Source: a virus
Virus record (IMG/VR): IMGVR_UViG_3300030406_003470
Span: 1-26,838 of that record
Reading direction: 5' to 3' (one strand)
DNA: 26,838 nt
The notes under the pieces were generated by a model. That model was not told where the DNA came from and did no database searches. It worked only from the letters and a program-made list of their open reading frames with translations. The translations under genes and the position numbers were made by a program. Positions 6,719-12,532 of this stretch are shown one piece after another. How positions within the stretch are numbered: position 1 is the stretch's first letter; each line of letters starts with the position of its first letter.

Positions 6719-6892
6719 GCTTGCGGCCTCCAGAAATTTTTATGTGCGTGGGTGCGTGTGCTTGCGGCCTCGCGCAATATTATATGCTTGCGGCCTACTG
6801 GTGTTGTTATCTGCTTGCGGCCTTCAGCATGCGGCCTCTGTTTATTTTTTTTTTTTTGAAGACAGGATCCCGTGAGCTCCTACTTGCGGCCT
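6719..6892 (+). repeat. Dispersed repeats of GCTTGCGGCCT
   Basis: Four exact copies of GCTTGCGGCCT (6719, 6760, 6786, 6813) and two near copies (GCATGCGGCCT at 6827, ACTTGCGGCCT at 6882) lie in 174 bases, 14 to 55 bases apart, separated by unrelated AT-rich sequence. A T-tract (13 or more) lies at about 6845-6857. Open frames across this part are made of repeated Cys-Leu-Arg-Pro or Leu-Ala-Ala and are not credible genes. The repeats look like protein-binding sites or copies of a small mobile repeat. Confidence 0.75.
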
Positions 6893-6920
6893 CGAGGTTT
6901 TGTGTTGTGTTGTTTGAGGG

Positions 6921-6938
6921 GAGGGGCTTGCGCCCCTC
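6921..6938 (-). terminator. GC-rich hairpin after the small leftward operon
   Basis: GAGGGGC (6921-6927) pairs perfectly with GCCCCTC (6932-6938). On the transcribed minus strand the loop is GCAA, a stable GNRA tetraloop. It begins ten bases after the stop of the gene at 6949-7158. There is no U-run after it, so it may stabilise the 3' end or need a protein factor rather than be a classical intrinsic terminator. Confidence 0.45.
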
Positions 6939-6948
6939 GAGGTTGGAC

Positions 6949-7158
6949 TCACTTGGCTGGGCCCAGGTCGGCATTCTTTTCGAGCTCATTGGTGTGCAGG
7001 TACTCTCTAATCCTCAAGATTATATCTCTTGCGTTCACGTTAGTATTAGCCTGGAATTTGTCGGACTCGACATATCGCTTCAGCTCTTCGATAAAAGTTT
7101 TCCGAGAGCTGGCGAGCTCTCGGTAATGGTCGCGTTGTTCGTGCAATTTCATTTTCAT
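6949..7158 (-). CDS. Unknown helical protein, 69 aa
   Basis: TAGGAG precedes the ATG at 7158, with a second ATG two codons on. The protein is almost entirely charged helix (HEQRDHYRELASSRKTFIEE, then LKRYVESDKF and ILRIREYLHTNELEKNADLG), with no Cys or membrane segment. It is the last gene of a four-gene leftward unit (8218 to 6949) and shares the leader AGGAGAAAATGAAAATGAA with the gene at 7418-7579. Function unknown; small all-helical proteins of this type are often regulators or anti-host proteins. Confidence 0.65.
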   Translation of the reverse strand: MKMKLHEQRDHYRELASSRKTFIEELKRYVESDKFQANTNVNARDIILRIREYLHTNELEKNADLGPAK

Positions 7159-7176
7159 TTTCTCCTATTCTTATTT

Positions 7177-7407
7177 TTAAACCGGAGCAACCTCATTTTT
7201 TTCTCGCTCTTCTTCGGTCATGTTTTGCCACTCTTCATGGTTTTCCCAATTATGAATTTCGGCGTCCAAATCACCGTAGCCCAGTGAGCAAATTTTCCAG
7301 CTAACAAAGTCACGCCAAGAAGCGTAGCCCTTTTCTTCCGCCATTTTTTTTAAAACTTGAACCTCGTGTTTGCGAAACTCTATGGTTTGTTGAATTCTTA
7401 CTTTCAT
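7177..7407 (-). CDS. Possible ribbon-helix-helix protein, 76 aa
   Basis: The start MKVRIQQTIEF has the alternating pattern of the DNA-contacting beta strand of ribbon-helix-helix (Arc/CopG-type) repressors, followed by two helices (KHEVQVLKKMAEEKG and SWRDFVSWKICSLG). The tail (EEWQNMTEEEREKNEVAPV) is acidic and probably extended. Such proteins bind DNA as dimers and often autoregulate; a palindrome overlaps the leftward promoter at 6546-6561. Only a weak ribosome-binding site is visible. Fold is inferred from pattern; target is unknown. Confidence 0.6.
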   Translation of the reverse strand: MKVRIQQTIEFRKHEVQVLKKMAEEKGYASWRDFVSWKICSLGYGDLDAEIHNWENHEEWQNMTEEEREKNEVAPV

Positions 7408-7417
7408 TTTTTTATCT

Positions 7418-7579
7418 CTATTTATTTTTGGATAGAATTAATTGAGCGGCAGCTAACCGCTCGTTTTCTTCTGGTGTATTCAACCAAGCATGCATGCTTA
7501 AAGCCTTGACCATGTTCTTTAATGCCCAAGTTGGCTGGTTACCAGTTATTTTTTTTGCTTCTGATAGATTCATTTTCAT
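7418..7579 (-). CDS. Unknown small protein, 53 aa
   Basis: A short gene read leftwards from ATG 7579 to TAG 7418. It translates to [20 protein letters not shown] followed by [20 protein letters not shown] and [13 protein letters not shown]. Support: AGGAG directly upstream, tight fit between neighbours (6 bases after the 7586 stop, 10 before the 7407 start), and soluble amphipathic composition. The repeated Leu/Ala spacing suggests two or three helices. The leader is almost identical to that of the gene at 6949-7158. No family recognised. Confidence 0.65.
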   Translation of the reverse strand: MKMNLSEAKKITGNQPTWALKNMVKALSMHAWLNTPEENERLAAAQLILSKNK

Positions 7580-7585
7580 TTTCTC

Positions 7586-8218
7586 CTAGTGGTATTTGTA
7601 GCTAATGTTTTTAATTGATGGATTCCAACATGCGCGGCAATCCATACACTTATTATCTTGATTGTGTGCGTTGCACTCATGGTCAATTGGCGCTTCGTTT
7701 TTATGTACTGTACTGGTTAGTTCAAATCGCTTTGGTGGCCGTCCGTCTATCATGGGAGCAGATACCCGCACGATTAGATTGTTTGGAAACGCGCCATGCT
7801 CTTTTAGGTATGACGCGACCATCTTATTTTCTTTTGTCGGCAACCAAAACGTGGTAGTCGGTACAGCGATCGCGATTTTAACGATGTTCTTTAACATACG
7901 CATACTTTGAATGTCTCCACTATCAAACCAGCGAAAGAATGGTTTGCGCTTGGCTAATGCAATCATGCTCGGAACCCATTCGGGAGAGTAAATCTTTTGG
8001 ATTCTTTTATTGTGTGCCTTAGTGGTGGAATCCATTATATAAAACCCACCTAGTGCGTAGCATTCCTCGCAGATTGAACCTGAAATTTTTGCCAGCCGTG
8101 AGCCAGTCTTGCAATCCCTTGCAGATATCCCGAATGATTGACAATCATCGGGCATTTTAGAGGGGTTAGATAAACCGCCTACATTTTCGGTCGCTTGTTT
8201 AATTGATATTAATTCCAT
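7586..8218 (-). CDS. GP88-like cysteine-rich phage protein, 210 aa
   Basis: The layout matches the phage family I recall as GP88 (after a mycobacteriophage gene product): GGLSNPSKMP at the start, paired cysteines C50-x2-C53 (SICEECYALGG), then FFRWFDSGDIQS, TTFWLPTKE, NLIVRVSAPMIDG and a C-terminal C182, C191-x2-C194-x2-C197 cluster (CMDCRACW). The cysteines could hold an iron-sulfur cluster or zinc. I know of no established reaction. ATAGGAG precedes the ATG by eight bases. It is the first gene of a four-gene leftward unit with a TATAAT box upstream. Family confident, function open. Confidence 0.85.
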   Translation of the reverse strand: MELISIKQATENVGGLSNPSKMPDDCQSFGISARDCKTGSRLAKISGSICEECYALGGFYIMDSTTKAHNKRIQKIYSPEWVPSMIALAKRKPFFRWFDSGDIQSMRMLKNIVKIAIAVPTTTFWLPTKENKMVASYLKEHGAFPNNLIVRVSAPMIDGRPPKRFELTSTVHKNEAPIDHECNAHNQDNKCMDCRACWNPSIKNISYKYH

Positions 8219-8244
8219 GGGTTAGACTCCTATTGGTTTAGTTA

Positions 8245-8273
8245 ATTATACTTTGCATTGCCGTATAAAAAAA
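8245..8273 (-). promoter_or_regulatory. Probable promoter for the GP88-like operon
   Basis: TATAAT lies on the minus strand at 8250-8245, about 27 bases before the ATG at 8218. The -35 region is a T-run, far from consensus, so an activator may be needed. The spacer contains TACGGCAATGCAAA, half of an inverted 14-bp repeat shared with 9189-9202. The terminator of the preceding gene abuts it. Confidence 0.5.
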
Positions 8274-8294
8274 GGCCAGGGATGCTGGCCTTTT
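8270..8294 (-). terminator. Intrinsic terminator of the leftward gene 8311-8721
   Basis: AAAAGGCCAG (8270-8279) pairs with CTGGCCTTTT (8285-8294) around a five-base loop, giving a ten-bp stem. On the minus strand the stem is followed by a run of seven or more T. It starts 17 bases after the stop of 8311-8721. The A/T flanks would also let it work weakly in the other direction. Confidence 0.9.
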
Positions 8295-8310
8295 GTTTGG
8301 TGGGGCTGGT

Positions 8311-8721
8311 TTATTTTTTGTGCAGCGTAAACTCTTCGAGTTTCTTGTATTCTCTCACACCAGACAATTTACCAGATATATAAAACCCCTCATGGTTTTG
8401 AACTGGCATGATAAAAGACATTTCATCTTCTTTTTTCTTGTATACTGTTGCTTTGATTCTTTTCGCATTGTTTACATTAAAAACTAAAGTTTTTCCGTTT
8501 TGATTTACTACAGTTTTTAATAGGGTTTTTGCTGGTTTTCTGTTTTTTTCTAATTTGTACTCATTACTGTTTATCTCTGTTTCTAATTTTGAAAATGTTT
8601 CTTTTTCTTCATTAGATAAAGACTCTAGCGCCTTGTTTAGAATCGCTGTTCTTTTTTTCTTTTGAGTATTCAGTTTTCTTGAAAGACTGATTTCTAGTTT
8701 CGGATCAAATTGTTTAGTCAT
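8311..8721 (-). CDS. Unknown lysine-rich protein, 136 aa
   Basis: The first half is a charged helix (FDPKLEISLSRKLNTQKKKR, ILNKALESLSNEEKETFSKL) that could form a coiled coil. The second half looks beta-rich (TLLKTVVNQNGKTLVFNVNN, KATVYKKKEDEMSFIMPV) and ends basic. The DNA is clearly more AT-rich than the virion genes. The ribosome-binding site is weak (GGAA). It has its own strong terminator and probably its own promoter, so it forms a separate transcription unit. Its role is not recognisable. Confidence 0.7.
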   Translation of the reverse strand: MTKQFDPKLEISLSRKLNTQKKKRTAILNKALESLSNEEKETFSKLETEINSNEYKLEKNRKPAKTLLKTVVNQNGKTLVFNVNNAKRIKATVYKKKEDEMSFIMPVQNHEGFYISGKLSGVREYKKLEEFTLHKK

Positions 8722-8764
8722 AGTTTATTCCAAGTTATTAATGAATTGATAGATAACCTATCAT

Positions 8765-8790
8765 CTAGCACACTCGTTAGAGTGTGCTAG
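8765..8790. promoter_or_regulatory. Perfect 11-bp inverted repeat between two leftward genes
   Basis: CTAGCACACTC (8765-8775) and GAGTGTGCTAG (8780-8790) flank GTTA. It begins 12 bases downstream of the stop of 8802-9128 and 44 bases upstream of the start of 8311-8721. There is no T-run on either side, so an intrinsic terminator is unlikely; an operator or a structured RNA leader fits better. Confidence 0.6.
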
Positions 8791-8801
8791 TGTTAGATTA
8801 A

Positions 8802-9128
8802 CTAAACTTCAAAATGTCCAGTCTCTTTTATGTCGTTTACATATTCCCATTCTGAAGCTTTGGGTTTTCTCCCAAATGAAGTAATCACTTCTTTGATTTC
8901 TTTAGCTCTACCAATATTTTCTAATCTACCAGTAGCAACAGCCAAGTTAACCAGTTCGGGACAAGCTTCGTTTAAAAAGTGAATTGATGGTTGATCAAGT
9001 AATGCGACTATTTCAAATATTTCCGACGCTCTAGCTTGTAATCTAAAAGCATGTTCTTCTAAATCTTTAGCGGCAGGATTTTCTTTCGAGATTGTTTCTA
9101 TCTTTTCTTTTAGTTTGTTCAATTTCAT
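8802..9128 (-). CDS. Unknown helical protein, 108 aa
   Basis: ATG at 9128 is preferred (AGGA just upstream) over an in-frame TTG at 9167 that has no ribosome-binding site. The protein starts MKLNKLKEKIETISKENPAA and is helical through EHAFRLQARASEIFEIVALL, then has a Leu/Ala-rich middle and a short C-terminus (EWEYVNDIKETGHFEV). No motif recognised. It is the first leftward gene next to the rightward TerL promoter region, so the two diverge from a shared control region. Confidence 0.7.
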   Translation of the reverse strand: MKLNKLKEKIETISKENPAAKDLEEHAFRLQARASEIFEIVALLDQPSIHFLNEACPELVNLAVATGRLENIGRAKEIKEVITSFGRKPKASEWEYVNDIKETGHFEV

Positions 9129-9171
9129 ATTCCTATTTAGTTGTTTATGTTTGTCTTTAAAAGACAAGGTA

Positions 9172-9201
9172 ATTTTAACATTAGATGCTACGGCAATGCA
9201 A
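9172..9201 (-). promoter_or_regulatory. Possible promoter for leftward gene 8802-9128
   Basis: Minus-strand TTGCAT (9201-9196) and TAAAAT (9177-9172) are 18 bases apart, with the start codon about 44 bases beyond. TTGTCTT-TAA-AAGACAA (9151-9167), a short inverted repeat, lies at the expected transcription start and could be an operator. Confidence 0.5.
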
Positions 9202-9311
9202 ACATTTATTTACTTGTTCATTTGTACAGTGAAATTTTTTTTCTGTTTGGGTCGCGATTTTTTTTGAGAGGTCGATTTTTTCTAGCGTGATTGTGTGAGC
9301 CCTTGTGTTAG

Positions 9312-9455
9312 AAGATCGTCTATTACAACAAGCAGGTCCACGCCACCCCGACTAACAAGAACGTCAACGCCCAGGCGGCTGTCTGCCAGGATGAGCGCGA
9401 GAAAAAAATGTGGGACTCTATCGAGATCGAGTGCAGAATTAGAGGGCAGGATTTA
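9312..9455 (+). other. Stretch of G/C-ending codons fused in frame ahead of TerL
   Basis: The frame that becomes TerL is open from just after TAG 9309-9311. From 9312 to about 9435 it reads KIVYYNKQVHATPTNKNVNA followed by QAAVCQDEREKKMWDSIEIE, using mostly C- or G-ending codons (ATC, GTC, AAC, AAG, CAG, GCC), unlike the A/T-ending codons around it. It then runs through the 30-nt palindrome, which is not protein-like. The complementary frame is also open over this part. I think this is a fragment of a foreign gene or an unusual leader, not part of TerL. The gene-free stretch 9203-9311 before it shows T-runs and nothing else I recognise. Confidence 0.4.
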
Positions 9456-9476
9456 AAAAATCCGACCCCCCCTAAA

Positions 9477-9506
9477 ATGTATACAGTATATGTATACTGT
9501 ATACAT
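9477..9506. promoter_or_regulatory. 30-nt palindrome upstream of TerL (probable operator)
   Basis: ATGTATACAGTATA (9477-9490) and TATACTGTATACAT (9493-9506) are perfect reverse complements around TG. The length and symmetry suit a dimeric or tetrameric repressor, and the site lies 37 bases before the proposed TerL start. It also contains TATACT/TATACA hexamers that could act as -10 boxes. A smaller hairpin GGATTT-AAA-AAATCC lies at about 9449-9463. Confidence 0.7.
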
Positions 9507-9542
9507 AGTCATTCACCACAAATAATTATTTGGAAAAAAGAA

Positions 9543-11006
9543 TTGGTTAACCTCTCCCATCTTAAAGAATCTGAGATTAAAGAAATCCTCCAACTTCAGG
9601 AGCGATTAAGCCTTATCGATGCACAGGAAAAGAGTAGAGACTCCTTTATGGAGTACATCCGATTTATCTGGCCTAACTTTATTGAGGGTGACCACCATCG
9701 TGTTGTAGCTGACAAGCTTACGGCGGTAGCCAAAGGGGATATAAAAAGATTAATTGTTAATATGCCCCCTCGACATACCAAGTCTGAGTTCGCTTCAGTG
9801 TACTTTCCATCATGGATTATGGGTATCAAGCCTGATATGAAGATCATGCAGACCACCCACACGGCTGATTTATCGGTTAGGTTCGGAAGAAAAGTAAGGA
9901 ACCTTATGGATTCCGATGAATATGCCAGCATTTTTCCAAATGTGACTCTATCAGCAGATTCCAAAAGTGCGGGTCGATGGGAGACCTCACAGGGTGGGGA
10001 ATATTTTGCAGCAGGTGTTGGTGGAGCCATCACGGGGCGGGGTGCAGATTTATTGATTATTGATGATCCTCACTCAGAACAGGACGCATTGAGTCCTAAT
10101 CTGCTGGAATCGTGTTATGAATGGTATACCTCTGGTCCGAGACAGCGTCTTCAGCCTGGTGGAACCATTGTAATTGTCATGACTCGGTGGAGTACGTTGG
10201 ATCTAACAGCCAAGTTGTTGAATCGTCAGACTGAGGTTCATGCAGATCAATGGGATGTAGTGGAATTACCAGCCATATTTGAGGATTCGGGTAATGTCTT
10301 GTGGCCTGAGTTCTGGAAGAAAGAGGAGTTGGAGAGTGTTAAAGCTTCGATTCCTGTATCTAAATGGAACGCACAATATCAGCAGAACCCCACATCTGAG
10401 GAAGGCGCTATTGTAAAGCGCGAATGGTGGAACATCTGGGAAGATGACTCACCTCCCCCATGTAGCTATGTGATTCAGAGTTATGATACGGCATTCAGTA
10501 AAAAACAGAGCGCGGATTACAGTGCGATTACCACATGGGGTATTTTTAGTCCCGCAGAGGATAAAGGTGATGCAATTATTCTATTGAACGCTGAGAGAGG
10601 TCGCTGGGACTTCCCAGAGCTTAAAGCGGTGGCAATGGAGCAATATGATGAATACAAGCCTGATTCCGTTCTAATCGAAGCACAGGCCAGTGGAACACCT
10701 CTCACGCATGAGTTAAGAGCTATGGGTGTGCCAGTAACTAACTATCGCCCATCAAGGGGTAATGATAAGGTGACTCGCGTTCATGCAGTCAGTCCTGTAT
10801 TTGAGGCTGGAATGGTGTGGGCTCCTGACCGTATATTTGCAGATGAAGTGATTGAGGAGTGTGCGTCTTTCCCTTTCGGTGAGCACGATGATTATGTAGA
10901 CTCGATGACTCAGGCTGTATTAAGATTCAGACAGGGCAATTTCGTATCTCTTTATTCTGACGAGGCTGAAGAGGAAATGTACCGACAGAAGCGCGTTTAT
11001 TATTAG
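9543..11006 (+). CDS. terL: Terminase large subunit (DNA-packaging ATPase/nuclease)
   Basis: Start: the frame stays open further upstream, but that part holds the palindrome and non-TerL-like sequence; TTG at 9543, with GGA eight bases before, gives MVNLSHLKESEIKEI, a normal N-terminus. Numbered from there, the ATPase has a deviant Walker A PPRHTKSE (about 75-82), Walker B LLIIDD (about 170-175) and a coupling motif VMTRWS (about 212-217). The RNase H-like nuclease has YDTAFSK (D315), IEAQASG (E379) and HDDYVDS (D450/D453). TerL docks on the portal, pumps DNA into the prohead and cuts it. It opens the rightward virion operon. Identity is certain; the start is not. Confidence 0.93.
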   Translation: MVNLSHLKESEIKEILQLQERLSLIDAQEKSRDSFMEYIRFIWPNFIEGDHHRVVADKLTAVAKGDIKRLIVNMPPRHTKSEFASVYFPSWIMGIKPDMKIMQTTHTADLSVRFGRKVRNLMDSDEYASIFPNVTLSADSKSAGRWETSQGGEYFAAGVGGAITGRGADLLIIDDPHSEQDALSPNLLESCYEWYTSGPRQRLQPGGTIVIVMTRWSTLDLTAKLLNRQTEVHADQWDVVELPAIFEDSGNVLWPEFWKKEELESVKASIPVSKWNAQYQQNPTSEEGAIVKREWWNIWEDDSPPPCSYVIQSYDTAFSKKQSADYSAITTWGIFSPAEDKGDAIILLNAERGRWDFPELKAVAMEQYDEYKPDSVLIEAQASGTPLTHELRAMGVPVTNYRPSRGNDKVTRVHAVSPVFEAGMVWAPDRIFADEVIEECASFPFGEHDDYVDSMTQAVLRFRQGNFVSLYSDEAEEEMYRQKRVYY

Positions 11007-11016
11007 GAGACTATAA

Positions 11017-12042
11017 ATGTCAAATTTGCTAAAAACTGTTTCAACAAAAGCTGGAAAAGAAATAGGCAAACAACTGGGTAAAGCTGGCAAAGCTATTGAT
11101 GATTTTTTAACCCCCAAGTCATTAACAGAAAAACAAAAATCACAAACCAGAAGAACAAGGCGAAAATTAAAAGAAAAGGAAGATCCTTTAAAGTCTTTTG
11201 CTGGTAGTAAAGATCCAGCAATTAAAAAAGCTAGGCAAGAAGCTATTGACAAAGCAAGGGCGCAAGCTAAAAAAACCAGAGGCGCTCAAAAGAGAAGGCA
11301 GCAAAAAGAGAAAGATGCTGCTGTAAGCAAAAGGAAAAAACAAATAGGCGGTGCTGGTGCGGGAACAGCGGCTGTTATTGGGCTGACCACATTAGGCTCT
11401 AATGACAAGCCAAAGCCAAAGTCAAAAACATTAAAAACTACTGATCAGATGAAGAAAGACAGGCAAGCGGTAAGTGACATTGCTAAGTTTTCTGCCAAGA
11501 AAAATCAAGAGAAGTTAGATAAGGAAAAAAGAAGAAAAGAGGACGCTGCAAAAGATTTAACCTGGAAAGATTTTTCTGGAAGAGGCGCACTTAAACGAGC
11601 TAAAGAATATGGATTGAAGCATTACATGGGTGCTGATGGTAAGAAAAAAGCAACCATTGATAAGTCTGAAATCAGGGAAGGCGAAACAATGACTCAGGCG
11701 TTTAATCGAATCCTTGGTAAAACACCTCGCAAGAAAAACATGGGCGGCATGATGAAGTCCAAGATGGCCTCCAAGGGTGGCATGATGAAGTCCAAGGGCA
11801 TGGCTAAAGGCGGCGCGATGAAGAAGAAGGGTTACGCCATAGGCGGTGTTGCTAAAAAGCCAGTGCCTCCAGAAAATAAAGGTTTGAAAAAACTGCCTAA
11901 AGATGTTCGCAACAAGATGGGCTATATGAAAAATGGCGGCATGGCTAAGAAAGGCTATTCCAAAGGCGGTGCAGTTAAGTCAGCCAAGAAGAAGCGCAGC
12001 ACAGGTGCAGCTCTAAGAGGGTTTGGAGCAGAAATAAGATGA
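11017..12042 (+). CDS. Lysine-rich virion-module protein with KGG repeats, 341 aa
   Basis: AGGAG precedes the ATG. The protein is extremely basic: helical KAGKEIGKQLGKAGKAIDDF at the N-terminus, a short hydrophobic stretch (IGGAGAGTAAVIGLTTLG, about 109-126), then charged helices, and from about residue 245 a repeat-rich tail with units such as MMKSKGMAKGGAMKKKGYAIGG-type Met-Lys-Gly-Gly motifs, ending GAALRGFGAEIR. I recall such tails from marine phage contigs, with no known function. A DNA-binding virion or internal protein is plausible. It overlaps the next gene, a partial paralogue, by four bases. Confidence 0.8.
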   Translation: MSNLLKTVSTKAGKEIGKQLGKAGKAIDDFLTPKSLTEKQKSQTRRTRRKLKEKEDPLKSFAGSKDPAIKKARQEAIDKARAQAKKTRGAQKRRQQKEKDAAVSKRKKQIGGAGAGTAAVIGLTTLGSNDKPKPKSKTLKTTDQMKKDRQAVSDIAKFSAKKNQEKLDKEKRRKEDAAKDLTWKDFSGRGALKRAKEYGLKHYMGADGKKKATIDKSEIREGETMTQAFNRILGKTPRKKNMGGMMKSKMASKGGMMKSKGMAKGGAMKKKGYAIGGVAKKPVPPENKGLKKLPKDVRNKMGYMKNGGMAKKGYSKGGAVKSAKKKRSTGAALRGFGAEIR

Positions 12043-12527
12043 GTAAAATCTTAAAAGAGATAATAAAATCTGGCGGCAAAGAGCTAGGAAAATCTCTTGG
12101 AAATTTAAAAAAGTTATTAAAGTCATCTTCAGATGATATTGAGAGTTTTGAAGTAAATGTTCTGCTTCCTAAAGACAAACGATCTATTAATGAAATACTT
12201 AAAGAAGATGGTGCTGCTGGCGCTAAGAGACTAGAAAGTTTGTTAAAAGAAAAAAAGCCTAAGTTATCTAAAATAGATAAGTTAGGTTCTAAGGGAGAAG
12301 GCAACACTAGAAAAAGTAGTAAAAAATTTAACCAAGAGATATCAAAAGAAATTGGTAAAAAGCTTAAAAAAAGAGAAAACAAAATTAAAAGAGATAGTTT
12401 GTCTCCAGAAGAAAGAGGTGATTTCTCTGGTCCAGAATTTTTTCCGCCATCAGGAAAAATGGCTAAAGGTGGAATAGTTAAAAAGAAAAAATCCATGGGA
12501 ACCAAATGGGAGAACAAGTGGGGATAA
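12039..12527 (+). CDS. Lysine-rich protein related to its upstream neighbour, 162 aa
   Basis: The start ATGA overlaps the preceding stop. The N-terminus (MSKILKEIIKSGGKELGKSL) aligns with that of the preceding protein (LLKTVSTKAGKEIGKQLGK), and the C-terminus again has KMAKGGIVKKKKS, so the two look like diverged duplicates, this one lacking the long repeat tail. The middle is charged and Lys/Ser-rich with no known domain. The DNA here is very A-rich. Probably virion-associated, because it sits between TerL and portal; the precise role is unknown. Confidence 0.75.
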   Translation: MSKILKEIIKSGGKELGKSLGNLKKLLKSSSDDIESFEVNVLLPKDKRSINEILKEDGAAGAKRLESLLKEKKPKLSKIDKLGSKGEGNTRKSSKKFNQEISKEIGKKLKKRENKIKRDSLSPEERGDFSGPEFFPPSGKMAKGGIVKKKKSMGTKWENKWG

Positions 12528-12532
12528 AATAA

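Larger units (their letters stand above)
8252..9202. repeat. Inverted pair of a 14-bp motif (8252-8265 and 9189-9202)
   Basis: TTTGCATTGCCGTA is present on the plus strand at 8252-8265 and on the minus strand at 9202-9189. Both lie in promoter regions of leftward genes: inside the spacer of the GP88-operon promoter, and over the -35 box of the promoter at 9172-9201. A shared regulator-binding site is the simplest reading. Confidence 0.7.

Noticed and set aside
6643-7287. A 214-residue rightward open frame across the G-rich and GCTTGCGGCCT region
   Set aside because: Its residues are dictated by the DNA repeats (Cys-Leu-Arg-Pro, Leu-Ala-Ala), it runs into antisense of two better leftward genes, and it has no ribosome-binding site.
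9151-9167. TTGTCTT-TAA-AAGACAA as a terminator
   Set aside because: No GC content and no following T-run on the right strand; it lies at a probable promoter, so an operator is the better reading.
9300-9470. A tRNA gene in the GC-rich segment before TerL
   Set aside because: No T-loop GGTTCAAATCC-type motif, no acceptor-stem pairing and no CCA end could be found by eye; no tRNA was seen elsewhere in the window.
9408-9542. ATG at 9408 as the TerL start
   Set aside because: The added 45 residues run through a 30-nt operator-like palindrome and are unlike TerL N-termini; TTG at 9543 fits better, though this is not proven.
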